Notes: generated by a model from the sequence alone, not told the origin. DNA of 64,000 nucleotides from Bacillus sp. OV322 (GCF_900112495.1 NZ_FOMA01000004.1:434001-498000); one strand, 5' to 3'. Positions 47,733 through 57,671 are shown, counted from the stretch's first letter. Numbers and translations are program-made.

Positions 47733-48301
47733 AACTGAAAAAAAACCTGCCGTTTGCACAATCATTGCTTCAAACGGCCATTGCGCCTGGTGACATCGCA
47801 ATTGACGGTACAGCAGGCAATGGCCACGACACCGTCTACCTTGCAGGGCTCACTGGAAAAGATGGACATGTTTACGGATTTGATATTCAAAAAGAAGCAA
47901 TTGAACATACCGCAAAGAAACTTGCCGATGCCAATCTGGATCAGCAATGCACACTTTTCCAGACAGGGCATCAGCATATCACCGCCAACATTCCCAAAAA
48001 GCACTTCGGCAAAATAACTGGAGCAATTTTTAATTTAGGCTACCTGCCAGGCGGCGATAAAACGATTGTAACCATGGCATCGACAACCATTCCGGCCATT
48101 GAACAGCTGCTTGATATCATGGCCCCTGAAGGAATCATTGTTTTAGTCATTTATCACGGCCATCCCGGAGGATCACGGGAAAAAGATGAAATCCTGGCGT
48201 TTGCAGCCGGGCTGGATCAGCAAAAAGCCCATGTCCTGCAATACAGTTTTATCAACCAGGTAAACAGCCCCCCATTTGTTATAGCCATCGAAAAAAGATA
48301 A
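47729..48301 (+). CDS. ytqB: YtqB (MnmM), SAM-dependent tRNA wobble-uridine methyltransferase
   Basis: 190 residues of the rRNA-methylase-like Rossmann fold. SAM-binding motif IAIDGTAGNGHDTVYLA (about residues 23-39), acidic motif VYGFDIQKEAIEH, and catalytic stretch AIFNLGYLPGGDK (NLGYLP). MnmM methylates nm5(s2)U to mnm5(s2)U at tRNA position 34. It is coupled to ytqA through an ATGA overlap, which supports a shared tRNA modification role. A strong terminator follows immediately. Confidence 0.92.
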   Translation: MKLKKNLPFAQSLLQTAIAPGDIAIDGTAGNGHDTVYLAGLTGKDGHVYGFDIQKEAIEHTAKKLADANLDQQCTLFQTGHQHITANIPKKHFGKITGAIFNLGYLPGGDKTIVTMASTTIPAIEQLLDIMAPEGIIVLVIYHGHPGGSREKDEILAFAAGLDQQKAHVLQYSFINQVNSPPFVIAIEKR

Positions 48302-48342
48302 AAAGGTTTGCCGTCCCGGATCAGGGCTGGCAAACCTTTTTA
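48299..48342. terminator. Terminator between ytqB and ytpA
   Basis: A 12-bp perfect stem AAAAGGTTTGCC/GGCAAACCTTTT between convergent genes. Confidence 0.88.
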
Positions 48343-48354
48343 ATTGGTTGTACA

Positions 48355-49161
48355 TTACTGCATAATATAACCTAGTGCCCTTAGTCTGTTCTCCACAAAC
48401 CCAAGGGCATATCGGAAAACATCTTCTCTTTCAGGCTCATTAAATATTTCATGATACAGTCCCGGCCATTCTTTAAACTGCTTTTCGCTGCAAAGATTGT
48501 AATTGAACCAATCACGCACAAGACGCTTGTCCACAATTTTATCATCTCCGCCCTGCATGACCAGAAGGGGAAGATCTTCAAATTCAGGAATTTCTTCAAA
48601 CGCTTCTTTCATTGCGTTAAGCAGTTCCCTATACCAGCGGACAGAAACCTTCGTTACAAAAAGAGAATCATTAAGATCAGATTCTTTGATATCATCATTT
48701 CTAGTTGCTAACTCGGGTGTAAGCCCTGCATCTATTTTTAATTTAGGAAATGTAATATTAAGCCCGCGGGATAGAGCATTCATAAGCTTTGAAGGATGCA
48801 ATGCCAGACCGAGACATGGAGATGACAGAATTACACCGGCAAGATCGAGCTCTTCCTCCTGCAGCAGGCGGATTGCAACAAGGCCGCCCATACTATGCCC
48901 AAGCAAAAATACCGGCAGGGAATAACTATATGCTTCCTCAATCCAGCCTCTTACTTCATATAAATATTGGTCAAAGGATTCAATATGCCCCCGAAAGGCT
49001 CTGGTTGTCATGCCCTGGCCCGGAAGATCCCCCATAATTACATGGTATCCCGATGACCTCCACATCTGAGACAGCCATTTATAGCGCCCATGATGCTCCA
49101 TTGCACCATGGATCATGACAATTACACCTTTGGCGCTGCCTTCAGCCTCCCATTTCCACAT
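48355..49161 (-). CDS. ytpA: YtpA, alpha/beta hydrolase (lysophospholipase type)
   Basis: 268 residues of the monoacylglycerol-lipase-like hydrolase group. Oxyanion strand VIVMIHGAMEHHGRY, nucleophile elbow LLGHSMGGLVA (Ser about residue 95), catalytic Asp in MQGGDDKIVD and His in GLYHEIFNEPER. In B. subtilis YtpA is linked to formation of the phospholipid antibiotic bacilysocin; whether that holds here is inference. No signal peptide. ATG follows TAAGGAGGATTTTCTGT. Confidence 0.92.
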   Translation of the reverse strand: MWKWEAEGSAKGVIVMIHGAMEHHGRYKWLSQMWRSSGYHVIMGDLPGQGMTTRAFRGHIESFDQYLYEVRGWIEEAYSYSLPVFLLGHSMGGLVAIRLLQEEELDLAGVILSSPCLGLALHPSKLMNALSRGLNITFPKLKIDAGLTPELATRNDDIKESDLNDSLFVTKVSVRWYRELLNAMKEAFEEIPEFEDLPLLVMQGGDDKIVDKRLVRDWFNYNLCSEKQFKEWPGLYHEIFNEPEREDVFRYALGFVENRLRALGYIMQ

Positions 49162-49289
49162 ACAGAAAATCCTCCTTAAAATATCTATTCTAGTTGTATT
49201 ATTGCTTCAATTGCAGAATGTAATGATAACATTTGATATTATATAATCATACATAAAAAACACTCGCTTCGGAAAGGATTTGATTCTTC

Positions 49290-49811
49290 ATGACGATTTA
49301 CCCATATAAAGGAAAAATACCCGAGATTCATGAAAGCGTTTATCTTGCGGATTATTCAATCATAACCGGAGATGTGAAAATCGGCGAGGAAACGTCCATC
49401 TGGTTCAACACGGTCATCCGGGGAGATGTGGCTCCGACAGTCATAGGCAAAAAGGTCAGTATCCAGGACAACAGCGTACTGCATCAAAGTCCAGGAAATC
49501 CCCTTATCATTGAAGATGAAGTAACAGTCGGACATCAGGTTACTTTGCACAGCTGTATACTCCGCAAAGGCTCGCTCATCGGGATGGGCTCCATTGTGCT
49601 GGACGGAGCTGAAGTCGGCGAAGGTGCTTTCATTGGGGCAGGCAGCCTGGTGCCTCAGGGAAAAACCATTCCGCCTAATATGCTCGCTTTTGGCAGGCCC
49701 GCTAAAGTGATCCGGGAATTAACAGAAGAAGATAAAAAAGATATGGCGCGGATTGTCCGGGAATATGCAGAAAAGGGACAGTATTATAAGCATGCTGAAC
49801 CCATCGAATAA
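49290..49811 (+). CDS. ytoA: YtoA, gamma-carbonic-anhydrase-like hexapeptide protein
   Basis: 173 residues folding as a left-handed beta helix: hexapeptide turns from VYLADYSIITGDVKIGEETSIWF to AEVGEGAFIGAGSLV. The gamma-CA type metal His are visible in VLHQSPGN and VGHQVTLHSC (three His expected from adjacent trimer subunits). A C-terminal helix closes it. Carbonic anhydrase activity is not proved for this group. ATG with GGAAAGGATTTG upstream. Divergent from ytpA. Confidence 0.92.
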   Translation: MTIYPYKGKIPEIHESVYLADYSIITGDVKIGEETSIWFNTVIRGDVAPTVIGKKVSIQDNSVLHQSPGNPLIIEDEVTVGHQVTLHSCILRKGSLIGMGSIVLDGAEVGEGAFIGAGSLVPQGKTIPPNMLAFGRPAKVIRELTEEDKKDMARIVREYAEKGQYYKHAEPIE

Positions 49812-49882
49812 TCATTTTATTATTATTCTTAATACCGGCATTAAATAATCTGCCTTTTTAAAGTTAATCTCCCATGAATTCT

Positions 49883-49938
49883 ATGAGGCAATCCCGCCGT
49901 AAATCAGCCGCCTTGTTCATTGCGGCAAAGTTACGAGC
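49883..49938 (-). repeat. Family 1 repeat fragment, copy h
   Basis: GAGGCAATCCCG then CGTAAATCAGCCGCCTTGTTC and GGCAAAGTTACGAGCC: about 55 bases joining the two ends of the element with the middle lost. Confidence 0.7.
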
Positions 49939-49943
49939 CAAAA

Positions 49944-49994
49944 CAAAAAGCTGCCCTCAAAGGCCGGATTCCGGTCTTTAAGGACAGCTTTTTC
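49944..49994 (-). terminator. metK terminator
   Basis: AAAAAGCTGTCC/GGGCAGCTTTTT (one mismatch) with an inner GACCGG/CCGG element and a terminal T-tract on the minus strand. Confidence 0.82.
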
Positions 49995-49999
49995 CTATT

Positions 50000-51202
50000 T
50001 TACGCTAGATTAGCTTGTTCTTTTAAAGAATCAGCTTTGTCAGTACGTTCCCAAGGAAGATCTACATCAGTACGGCCAAAGTGTCCGTATGCTGCAGTCT
50101 GCTTGTATATCGGGCGGCGAAGATCAAGCATTTTGATGATTCCTGCCGGGCGCAAATCAAAGTTGCTGCGCACAAGATCAACCAAAATATCTTCACTGAT
50201 GGTTCCTGTTCCAAATGTATCCACTGAAATGGAAACTGGCTGAGCTACACCAATAGCGTATGCAAGCTGCACTTCAACCTTGTCTGCAAGACCTGCAGCA
50301 ACAAGGTTCTTTGCAACATAACGGGCTGCATATGCTGCAGAACGGTCAACTTTTGTAGCGTCTTTTCCAGAGAAAGCACCGCCGCCGTGGCGTGCATAAC
50401 CGCCGTAAGTATCTACGATGATTTTGCGGCCTGTAAGACCTGCATCCCCTTGAGGTCCGCCAATTACAAAACGGCCAGTTGGGTTAATGAAGTATTTTGT
50501 ATCTTCATCAATCAAATCACCAGGAACCACAGGATTAATGACATGTTCTTTTAAGTCGCTTTGGATTTGCTCTAAGCTGACTTCAGGAGCATGCTGGGTA
50601 GAGATAACGATTGTGTCGATGCGGACTGGTTTATTGTTCTCATCATACTCAACAGTTACCTGTGTTTTGCCGTCCGGGCGAAGGTAATCAAGAACTTCGT
50701 CTTTGCGGACTTGAGTCAATCTGTGTGATAGCTTGTGTGCAAGTGAAATCGGAAGAGGCATAAGCTCTTTGGTTTCATTGCAGGCAAAACCGAACATTAA
50801 GCCCTGGTCTCCTGCTCCGATGGCTTCGATTTCTTCATCAGACATTTGTCCTTCACGTGCTTCCAATGCCTGGTCAACACCTTGTGCAATATCTGCAGAC
50901 TGTTCATCGATTGAACTTAATACTGCACAAGTTTGGGCATCAAAACCGTATTTGGCGCGTGTGTAGCCAATTCCTGCAATGGTGTCACGCACAATTTTCG
51001 GGATGTCTACATATGTAGACGTTGTAATTTCGCCTGCAACCAGTACTAAACCTGTTGTAACTGAGGTTTCACAAGCAACACGGGCATTTGCATCTTTTTC
51101 AAGAATTGCATCTAGTATAGAATCTGAAATTTGGTCACAAATCTTATCCGGATGGCCTTCTGTAACAGATTCAGAAGTAAATAGACGACGTTTCTTTGAC
51201 AT
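50000..51202 (-). CDS. metK: S-adenosylmethionine synthetase
   Basis: 400 residues, normal length. It makes SAM from methionine and ATP. Motifs: [21 protein letters not shown] (His and Mg Asp), [16 protein letters not shown] (ATP-binding GAGDQG), [54 protein letters not shown] has AAGGAGGAAATAAG ahead. Expression is controlled by the SAM-I riboswitch 180 bases upstream, so the product shuts off its own gene. Confidence 0.98.
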   Translation of the reverse strand: MSKKRRLFTSESVTEGHPDKICDQISDSILDAILEKDANARVACETSVTTGLVLVAGEITTSTYVDIPKIVRDTIAGIGYTRAKYGFDAQTCAVLSSIDEQSADIAQGVDQALEAREGQMSDEEIEAIGAGDQGLMFGFACNETKELMPLPISLAHKLSHRLTQVRKDEVLDYLRPDGKTQVTVEYDENNKPVRIDTIVISTQHAPEVSLEQIQSDLKEHVINPVVPGDLIDEDTKYFINPTGRFVIGGPQGDAGLTGRKIIVDTYGGYARHGGGAFSGKDATKVDRSAAYAARYVAKNLVAAGLADKVEVQLAYAIGVAQPVSISVDTFGTGTISEDILVDLVRSNFDLRPAGIIKMLDLRRPIYKQTAAYGHFGRTDVDLPWERTDKADSLKEQANLA

Positions 51203-51382
51203 CTTATTTCCTCCTTAGAGTATGGTATGTTTTAGTTATGACTGGCAGGATTTCACTGCCTTTTCATCACTTGTTTTGACGGAGCTCGTTCCCTTATTAG
51301 TTCCAATAATAAATGCAGAATAATAACAATATGACACTCACATGCACTCTTTCGTTAAAATAAAGGCATGAAAAATGCATAA

Positions 51383-51412
51383 AAACCTTTCCAGGTTAGT
51401 GAGGAAAGGTTT
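51383..51412 (-). terminator. Riboswitch expression-platform terminator of metK
   Basis: AAACCTTTCC/GGAAAGGTTT with loop TCACTAACCT and T-tract following; forms when SAM is bound. Confidence 0.88.
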
Positions 51413-51435
51413 GTTGTCTGACATCTATCCTTTCA

Positions 51436-51587
51436 CTCTTATCGTTCAAGGGTTTCTTAGCCTTGCATCAGGTTAGCACCATCGCTAAAATTCCACTTGT
51501 CCAAATCATTCAGATGAGTCAAGTTTAATAATAGCAGGTTGCTGGGTTTCATCGGGCCTGTCCCTCCGCCAACTCGGGATAAGAGAA
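51436..51587 (-). promoter_or_regulatory. SAM-I (S-box) riboswitch aptamer
   Basis: The minus strand shows CTCTTATCCCGAG, then GGCGGAGGGACAGGCCC, GATGAAACCCAGCAACC, GGTGCTAACCTGATGCAAGG and the closing GATAAGAG: the full S-box core in order. With the terminator at 51383-51412 it switches metK off at high SAM. Confidence 0.96.
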
Positions 51588-51602
51588 TCCGTACAAGGTA
51601 AA

Positions 51603-51632
51603 ATAATAACGTAAGAAGTCGAATCATGTCAA
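51603..51632 (-). promoter_or_regulatory. metK promoter
   Basis: TTGACA (51632-51627), 18 bases, TATTAT (51608-51603) on the minus strand, placing the start just before the riboswitch. Confidence 0.8.
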
Positions 51633-52004
51633 CTCTTTTTTCTTGTCATTTCCGCCCTGACTTTTCAATCATCGTACGGTTTAATCGATCCCCTCGTTTT
51701 TTATCTACTGCAAGTCCTGTTTCAATCTGCCCGGCCGCACATTCTATCATTCAAGCTTTGTTTAGGCCAATGGTAATTTCCGCTTCACTTTTGAGTAATA
51801 TCTGGTGGTATAAGAACCTCAGACAGCAGGAAAAATCAGGAAAATTTCACAGTCATTATTTACTTTATTTACCTTCAGACAACTGCAGTATTTCCGGGCC
51901 AAACAGTTAAAATCCCCTGTCTTTAAACTTTCCAAAACCATTAATTTTAGTCATTAAAAAAAGGCTATAAAAAGTTAGTGATTAGTATAGATTAATAGTC
52001 TCAA
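51633..52004. other. Intergenic region upstream of pckA
   Basis: About 370 bases between the metK promoter and the pckA control region. A 94-codon plus-strand frame (51626-51910) lacks a ribosome-binding site and looks non-coding. No repeat copy found. Confidence 0.5.
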
Positions 52005-52015
52005 TGTGTTATACT
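52005..52015 (+). promoter_or_regulatory. CcpN-type operator over the pckA -10
   Basis: TGTGTTATACT fits the CcpN consensus TRTGHYATAYW at every position and includes the likely -10 TATACT. In B. subtilis CcpN represses pckA and gapB when glucose is present, so the same control is expected here. Confidence 0.7.
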
Positions 52016-52060
52016 ATTTTATATTGAACATTAAATATGATAAAGGAAGGTACCTCTTAC

Positions 52061-53647
52061 ATGAATTCCGTAGACATTTCAAATGAACTGCATCAACTAT
52101 TATCCGGAAGCAACGTACATGTACAGCTTTCTGTTCCGCAGCTTGTGGAAAAAGTATTAAGCCGCAAAGAAGGAGTCCTTACTTCTACCGGCGCTGTGAA
52201 AGCGCAAACAGGAAAATATACGGGGCGCTCACCAAGAGATAAATATATAGTAAAGGAAGATTCAGTCACTGATAAAGTGGACTGGGGCACTGTCAATCAG
52301 CCGATTGCCAAGGAAGTCTTTCTTAAGCTTTATGATAAAGTAATCAGCCATTTAAAAGAAAAAGAAGAAGTTTTTGTTTTCAAAGGTTTTGCAGGTGCTG
52401 ATGAAAAGACCCGCTTGCCTATTCAAATCATAAACGAATATGCCTGGCACAATTTGTTTGCCCATCAATTGTTCATCCGGCCAAATGAAGAAGAGCTCCG
52501 CGGACATAATTCTGAATTCACTGTTATCTCTGCCCCGGATTTCAAAGCTGATCCGGAACTTGACGGTACACTTACGGAAACCTTTATTATTATTTCCTTT
52601 GAAATGAAAACGGTTTTAATCGGCGGCACCGAATATGCAGGCGAAATGAAGAAATCCATCTTTTCCGTGATGAATTATCTGCTGCCTGAAAATGAGATCC
52701 TGCCTATGCATTGCTCCGCAAATGTTGGCCGCGAAGGAGATGTTGCCTTGTTTTTTGGATTATCAGGCACTGGCAAAACGACACTTTCAGCAGATCCTAA
52801 CCGCCGTTTAATCGGGGATGATGAACATGGATGGTCTTCAGGCGGGGTCTTTAACATCGAAGGCGGCTGCTATGCCAAATGCATCAATTTATCAAGGGAA
52901 AAGGAACCTCAGATTTTTGATGCCATCCGTTTTGGAGCCGTGCTCGAAAATGTCGTCCTTGACCCTATTACACGTGAAGCTGATTATGATGACAGCTCTC
53001 TTACTGAAAACACAAGAGCGGCTTATCAGATCCAATCCATTGATAATATTATTGACCCCAGCATTGCTGGACATCCATCAGCCATCATATTTTTAACGGC
53101 AGACGCATCAGGCGTACTCCCGCCAATCAGCAAACTGACCAAAGAGCAAGCCATGTTCCATTTTCTAAGCGGCTATACCAGTAAATTAGCAGGTACCGAG
53201 CGCGGTGTCACATCACCTGAAGCCACTTTCTCTACCTGTTTCGGTTCACCATTCCTGCCGCTTCCTGCAAGCCGTTATGCTGAAATGCTCGGAGAACGAA
53301 TCGATCAGCATGGGGCAAATGTCTTCCTTGTAAATACAGGATGGACCGGAGGAGGATACGGATCTGGAAGCAGGATGAAGCTTGCGTATACAAGAGCGAT
53401 GGTACAGGCTGCGCTTGAAGGCGAACTATCCAATGTGGAAACCGTTAAGGATGAAATATTCGGATTCGATATCCCGCTGCATGTGCCAGGGGTCCCAGAT
53501 CAAGTGCTCCAGCCCGGGAAAACATGGCCAGATCAAGCAGCATATGAAAAAACCGCCAAAGAACTAGCAGAAAAATTCCTGACAAATTTCCAAAAGTTCA
53601 ACAATGTCCCAAGTGATATCAAAGAATTAGGCGGACCGCTTATTTAA
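52061..53647 (+). CDS. pckA: ATP-dependent phosphoenolpyruvate carboxykinase
   Basis: 528 residues. It converts oxaloacetate and ATP to PEP and CO2 in gluconeogenesis. Motifs: the RSPRDKYIV substrate loop, the kinase-1 P-loop [18 protein letters not shown] (about residues 232-250), kinase-2 GDDEHGWS, and [15 protein letters not shown] chose the ATG at 52061 with GGAAGG about 10 bases upstream; the frame extends eight codons further without support. It is monocistronic with its own terminator. Confidence 0.97.
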   Translation: MNSVDISNELHQLLSGSNVHVQLSVPQLVEKVLSRKEGVLTSTGAVKAQTGKYTGRSPRDKYIVKEDSVTDKVDWGTVNQPIAKEVFLKLYDKVISHLKEKEEVFVFKGFAGADEKTRLPIQIINEYAWHNLFAHQLFIRPNEEELRGHNSEFTVISAPDFKADPELDGTLTETFIIISFEMKTVLIGGTEYAGEMKKSIFSVMNYLLPENEILPMHCSANVGREGDVALFFGLSGTGKTTLSADPNRRLIGDDEHGWSSGGVFNIEGGCYAKCINLSREKEPQIFDAIRFGAVLENVVLDPITREADYDDSSLTENTRAAYQIQSIDNIIDPSIAGHPSAIIFLTADASGVLPPISKLTKEQAMFHFLSGYTSKLAGTERGVTSPEATFSTCFGSPFLPLPASRYAEMLGERIDQHGANVFLVNTGWTGGGYGSGSRMKLAYTRAMVQAALEGELSNVETVKDEIFGFDIPLHVPGVPDQVLQPGKTWPDQAAYEKTAKELAEKFLTNFQKFNNVPSDIKELGGPLI

Positions 53648-53654
53648 ATCGCCA

Positions 53655-53688
53655 AAGCCATAATCCTCCCGGATTATGGCTTTTTTTG
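53655..53688 (+). terminator. pckA terminator
   Basis: AGCCATAATCC/GGATTATGGCT around TCCC, followed by T7. Confidence 0.88.
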
Positions 53689-53696
53689 GGTGGCAT

Positions 53697-53939
53697 TCAG
53701 TTGGTTGAATTCAAGGAAACAAGACGATAGGTAATGGCGGTCTGTTCATTTTCCCAAGTTATTTTTTTAATAATCCCTATGCCGCTGGAGTCACTTTGAA
53801 TGGTCTTCTTTACCTCAATTGGAATATCAATCGGATAAAGTCTGTACCCCTCCTTCACAAGGCTGAACATATTTTCTTCCTTGCGGATTTCGCGTCCCTT
53901 CGTTACAATCATGGTGTTCAATTCCATTGGCATCCCCAT
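53697..53939 (-). CDS. ytmB: YtmB, DUF2584 family protein
   Basis: 80 residues of DUF2584, a small beta-rich protein family confined to Bacillus relatives: GMPMELNTMIVTKGRE, then SLVKEGYRLYPIDIPIEV and GIGIIKKITWENEQTAITYRLV. Function unknown. ATG with AGGAGGATTAATAT upstream. It lies 44 bases after ytmA on the same strand, so they may be co-transcribed. Confidence 0.88.
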   Translation of the reverse strand: MGMPMELNTMIVTKGREIRKEENMFSLVKEGYRLYPIDIPIEVKKTIQSDSSGIGIIKKITWENEQTAITYRLVSLNSTN

Positions 53940-53983
53940 ATATTAATCCTCCTACTAAAACCTTTTTCTATTTACATTTTAAC

Positions 53984-54772
53984 TTAATGCTTCTGCACTT
54001 TCATCCATTGTGTTAAATCTCCAACTATTTTCCGGTTGACTGCAGGAGGGAAATAATGTGTGTATTCACTGAAAATCCAGCTTTCCACTAGCTTTTCTTT
54101 TTCTTTTAAGATTTTCTCTAATCGGTGAGCATGTTCCACAGATACATTCCGGTCCCTTTCCCCATGAATAATCAGGACTGGAACATTTAGCTCTTCAGCT
54201 TCGTACAATGGTGTTCTGTATTCATAGCGCTCTGGATACTTTAACGGAGTGCCGCCTATCACACGCTTCATCATCCTGCGGAGCTCCACTCTCTCTACAT
54301 AGGTTAGAGCCATATCCGAAACACCTCCCCATGTCACAACTGATGTTGTATTTTCACAGGAGATGCCTGTCCATAAAGCCATCACTCCCCCTCGGGAAAA
54401 GCCAAATACATGGATACGGTCCTTCTTTACACGATGGTGATTTTCAAGCAGCTTAAAGCCGGCGAATGCATCATTTCTATCTTCACCAGCGAAATCTTCA
54501 TCACCTTCGCCTCCTTGGTTTCCTCTGTAATAAGGAGCAAAAACGATAAATCCCTTTGATGCAAATTGTATGATCCTGCCTGGCCTTACCTTTCCGACAT
54601 TCTTAATTCCGCCCCGCAAATATAAGAAACCCTCATATATTTCCCCTCCATCCGGTTCTGCCAGCAGGCCTTTCACATGAAGACCCTGAGACAGATATGT
54701 AACGGTATAGAGCTTGATATGCGGATGCGGAGAAGGAAAGCGCACTTTGGATATGATGGTTCCATCCATCAT
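53984..54772 (-). CDS. ytmA: YtmA, prolyl-oligopeptidase-like alpha/beta hydrolase
   Basis: 262 residues with an S9-like hydrolase fold: an N-terminal strand set (KLYTVTYLSQGLHVKGLLAEP), LYLRGGIKNVGKV, FAPYYRGNQGGEG, the nucleophile elbow HVFGFSRGGVMALW (Ser in GFSRGG), VLIIHGERDRNVSVEHA (Asp) and YTHYFPPAV (His). The beta-propeller of full oligopeptidases is absent, so it is a stand-alone hydrolase. ATG at 54772 has GAGGGGGACTTTC ahead. Confidence 0.88.
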   Translation of the reverse strand: MMDGTIISKVRFPSPHPHIKLYTVTYLSQGLHVKGLLAEPDGGEIYEGFLYLRGGIKNVGKVRPGRIIQFASKGFIVFAPYYRGNQGGEGDEDFAGEDRNDAFAGFKLLENHHRVKKDRIHVFGFSRGGVMALWTGISCENTTSVVTWGGVSDMALTYVERVELRRMMKRVIGGTPLKYPERYEYRTPLYEAEELNVPVLIIHGERDRNVSVEHAHRLEKILKEKEKLVESWIFSEYTHYFPPAVNRKIVGDLTQWMKVQKH

Positions 54773-54800
54773 GAAAGTCCCCCTCTGCTATTTTATTTAT

Positions 54801-54910
54801 TTTTAAATATGTTCTGTGAAGCGATCCCGTTGTTAAACCGGGTTGATTGGAGTGTAAGATGCGAGAAAAATCAGCCGCCTTGTTCCATAGCACCAAAGTT
54901 TACGTATTTT
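54801..54910 (-). repeat. Family 1 repeat, copy i, internally deleted
   Basis: TTTAAATATGTTCTGTGAAGCG leads to AACCGGGTTGATTGGAGTG, then jumps from GATGCGAGA to AAATCAGCCGCC, losing about 110 central bases, and ends CAAAGTTTACG. The breakpoints differ slightly from copy g. Confidence 0.85.
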
Positions 54911-55076
54911 TCAACTTGCAATCCACTTAACTATACCCCATTCTCATGGAATCTATTTAGCATAAAACTAAGGAAAGAAAAGTGTTCCATAGGCTATCAC
55001 ACATTTCCCTCTCCATCATACGATAATTCAAAACAGCCCACAGGCATAATTTTCATTTAATGAAGGAGGCAACATT

Positions 55077-56075
55077 GTGAAGAAATGGATCAAAGCTGGA
55101 TGGATTATTTTGATTGCATGTATATTAATCGTTCCTCTCGCTGCATGCGGAAAAGAGGATTTAACAAAAGTCCGGATTGCAGAGGTGACACGCTCCCTTT
55201 TTTACGCGCCTCAATATGTGGCCATTGAAAAAGGATTTTTTAAGAAAGAAGGTTTGGATATTGATCTGAAAACGACAGCCGGAGGAGATAAAACGATGAC
55301 TGCCCTGTTATCCAACGGAGCAGACGTGGCATTGGTGGGGTCTGAAACATCCATATATGTTGCTGCCCAGGGATCTAAGGACCCTGTCATCAATTTCGCC
55401 CAGTTGACCCAAACAGACGGAACCTTTCTTTTTTCGAGAAAAAAAATCGATAATTTCAATTGGAATATGCTTAAGGGATCAACCTTCCTCGGCCAGAGAA
55501 AAGGCGGTATGCCCCAGATGGCTGGCGAGTTCGTGCTGAAAAAGCATGGCATCAACCCCAAAAAGGATCTCAATCTCATCCAGAATATTGACTATGCCAA
55601 TATCTCGACTGCATTTGCATCCGGTACGGGGGATTTTGTTCAACTGTTTGAACCGACAGCGAGCATTTTTGAGAAGGAAGGAAAAGGGCATATCGTCGCT
55701 TCCTTCGGTACAGAGTCCGGGCATTTGCCATACACCACTTATATGTCCAAAAAAAGCTTTATAAAAAAGAATAAAAGCACAGTTGAAAAATTCACCAGGG
55801 CCATAAAAGAAGCCCAGGATTGGGTGCAAAAGCATAATGCGGGTGAAGTGGCAAAAGTTATCCAGCCATATTTCGAAGATACAGATCTGCAAACCATTGA
55901 AACGGTCATAAACCGCTATAAATCACAGGGCTCATATGCAACAGATCCCATCCTTGATAATAAGGAGTGGAATAATCTGCAAGATATCATGAATGAAGCT
56001 GGCGAGCTGCCGTCCAGGGTGGAGCATTCTAAATTGGTGAACACAGAGATTGCAGAAAAAGCTTCTAAGAAATAG
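55077..56075 (+). CDS. ytlA: YtlA, ABC transporter substrate-binding lipoprotein
   Basis: 332 residues. A lipoprotein signal peptide ends at lipobox LAAC (Cys about residue 24). The mature part is an NMT1/SsuA-type binding protein (VRIAEVTRSLFYAPQYVAIEKGFFKKEGLDIDL, then GGDKTMTALLSNGADVALVG). This group binds thiamine precursors, sulfonates or similar compounds; the ligand here is unknown. The start is GTG with GAAGGAGGCAACATT upstream. First gene of ytlACD. Confidence 0.92.
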   Translation: MKKWIKAGWIILIACILIVPLAACGKEDLTKVRIAEVTRSLFYAPQYVAIEKGFFKKEGLDIDLKTTAGGDKTMTALLSNGADVALVGSETSIYVAAQGSKDPVINFAQLTQTDGTFLFSRKKIDNFNWNMLKGSTFLGQRKGGMPQMAGEFVLKKHGINPKKDLNLIQNIDYANISTAFASGTGDFVQLFEPTASIFEKEGKGHIVASFGTESGHLPYTTYMSKKSFIKKNKSTVEKFTRAIKEAQDWVQKHNAGEVAKVIQPYFEDTDLQTIETVINRYKSQGSYATDPILDNKEWNNLQDIMNEAGELPSRVEHSKLVNTEIAEKASKK

Positions 56076-56104
56076 CTTATCTGCCGCAGAAAGGAGTATC
56101 CTTC

Positions 56105-56887
56105 ATGGGTTTTTTATCAATCCAGAACATTCACCATACGTATTTTTCTAAAACTGCCGCATTTACAGCTCTCGATGGCATCAGCTTAGAAATTGAGGAA
56201 GGGGAATTCATCTCCTTCCTCGGCCCCAGCGGCTGCGGCAAGACAACATTGCTGTCCATCATCGCCGGCCTATTTTCTCCTACAGCGGGAAAGGTCATGC
56301 TCGGGGAAGGCCGGCTGCATGTAGGAACGAAAAATTCAATCGGGTATATGCTTCAGTCAGATTATCTGTTCCCATGGAAAACCATTGAGGAAAATGTTGT
56401 GCTTGGCTTAAAGCTTCGCAATGAAAATGAAGAAACCGCGAGGAATAAGGGACTTAAGCTTTTGCAGGATGTTGGGCTTAGTGATGTACAGGGACAATTC
56501 CCAAAACAGCTTTCAGGGGGGATGAGGCAGCGGGCAGCACTTGCAAGGACCCTTGCTGTAGATCCTAAGATTTTATTGCTGGATGAACCCTTTTCCGCAC
56601 TGGATTACCAGACAAAATTAAAGCTGGAGGATTTAGTTTTCGAAACACTGAAATCCTTCCAAAAGACAGCCATTCTCGTAACGCACGATATCGGAGAATC
56701 TATTGCCATGAGCGATCGGATTTTTATGTTTTCGGCCAATCCAGGCAGGCTGCATGCCACATTTGCAGTCCCAGAAGAGATCAGGGGCCTGACCCCTTTT
56801 CAGACAAGAAGCCATCCGATATACCAGGAACTATTCCAGACGATTTGGAAGGAGCTTGAGGGTCTTGAAAACATCTCTAAACGTTAA
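56105..56887 (+). CDS. ytlC: YtlC, ABC transporter ATP-binding protein
   Basis: 260 residues of the NrtD/SsuB/TauB family. Walker [10 protein letters not shown] (about residues 42-50), Q-loop [10 protein letters not shown], signature [13 protein letters not shown], Walker [13 protein letters not shown], and H-loop VTHDIGES. It powers the YtlA/YtlD importer. ATG with AAAGGAGTATCCTTC. It overlaps the start of ytlD by some 20 bases. Confidence 0.95.
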   Translation: MGFLSIQNIHHTYFSKTAAFTALDGISLEIEEGEFISFLGPSGCGKTTLLSIIAGLFSPTAGKVMLGEGRLHVGTKNSIGYMLQSDYLFPWKTIEENVVLGLKLRNENEETARNKGLKLLQDVGLSDVQGQFPKQLSGGMRQRAALARTLAVDPKILLLDEPFSALDYQTKLKLEDLVFETLKSFQKTAILVTHDIGESIAMSDRIFMFSANPGRLHATFAVPEEIRGLTPFQTRSHPIYQELFQTIWKELEGLENISKR

Positions 56888-57671
56888 GGATCTGCATGAC
56901 CGCTATAAATCTTCGTTAACAAAGGAAAAACGCAAGGTGCGCATCTATCAGCTGTTTATATTCCTCGTGTTTTTTTCTGGCTGGGAACTATTTTCGAGAA
57001 TGGAGTGGGTCGATCCCCTCATATTCAGCTCACCTGCAAAGATATGGGAACTATTCCTCACAAAGCTTTCCAACGGATCTTTAATCACCCATATCAGCGT
57101 GACTGTTTTTGAAACGATTCTAGGCTTCATTCTGGGTACACTGCTGGGAACTATGCTTGCTGCTGCACTATGGTGGTCCCCTTTTCTATCTAAAGTGCTC
57201 GACCCGTATCTGGTTATATTAAATGCCATGCCAAAGGTTGCACTCGGGCCGATTCTGATTGTTGTCCTTGGACCGGGTTTTACATCCATTATTTCCATGG
57301 GTGCCATTATTTCAGTTATTATTACGACGATTGTAGTGTATACCTCATTCAGAGAAGTAGACCCCAACTATTTAAAGGTCCTTCAGACTTTCGGGGCCAC
57401 AAGACTGCAAACATTCAGGGAGGCTGTATTGCCGGCTTGCTTTCCAACAATCATATCCACCTTAAAAGTAAATGTGGGGCTGTCCTGGGTGGGGGTCATC
57501 GTGGGTGAATTTCTGGTTTCTGCCAAAGGACTCGGCTATTTAATCATCTATGGCTTTCAAGTCTTTAATTTTTCTCTTGTGCTGCTTTCACTCCTGATTA
57601 TTGCAGTTTTTGCGACAATTATGTATCAGCTCGTAGAATTGCTGGAGAAAAAGCTGATTAAAAACGGGTAA
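56865..57671 (+). CDS. ytlD: YtlD, ABC transporter permease
   Basis: 268 residues with about six membrane helices of the SsuC/TauC type. The cytoplasmic EAA-like loop is [50 protein letters not shown] (GATRLQTF...LP). I chose TTG at 56865, about 10 bases after GGAG within the ytlC 3' end; a TTG three codons earlier sits too close. Last gene of the ytlACD importer operon. Confidence 0.9.
   Translation: MKTSLNVKDLHDRYKSSLTKEKRKVRIYQLFIFLVFFSGWELFSRMEWVDPLIFSSPAKIWELFLTKLSNGSLITHISVTVFETILGFILGTLLGTMLAAALWWSPFLSKVLDPYLVILNAMPKVALGPILIVVLGPGFTSIISMGAIISVIITTIVVYTSFREVDPNYLKVLQTFGATRLQTFREAVLPACFPTIISTLKVNVGLSWVGVIVGEFLVSAKGLGYLIIYGFQVFNFSLVLLSLLIIAVFATIMYQLVELLEKKLIKNG

Noticed and set aside
51626-51910. 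94-codon ORF upstream of pckA
   Set aside because: No ribosome-binding site, unusual composition, and it begins within the metK promoter on the opposite strand.
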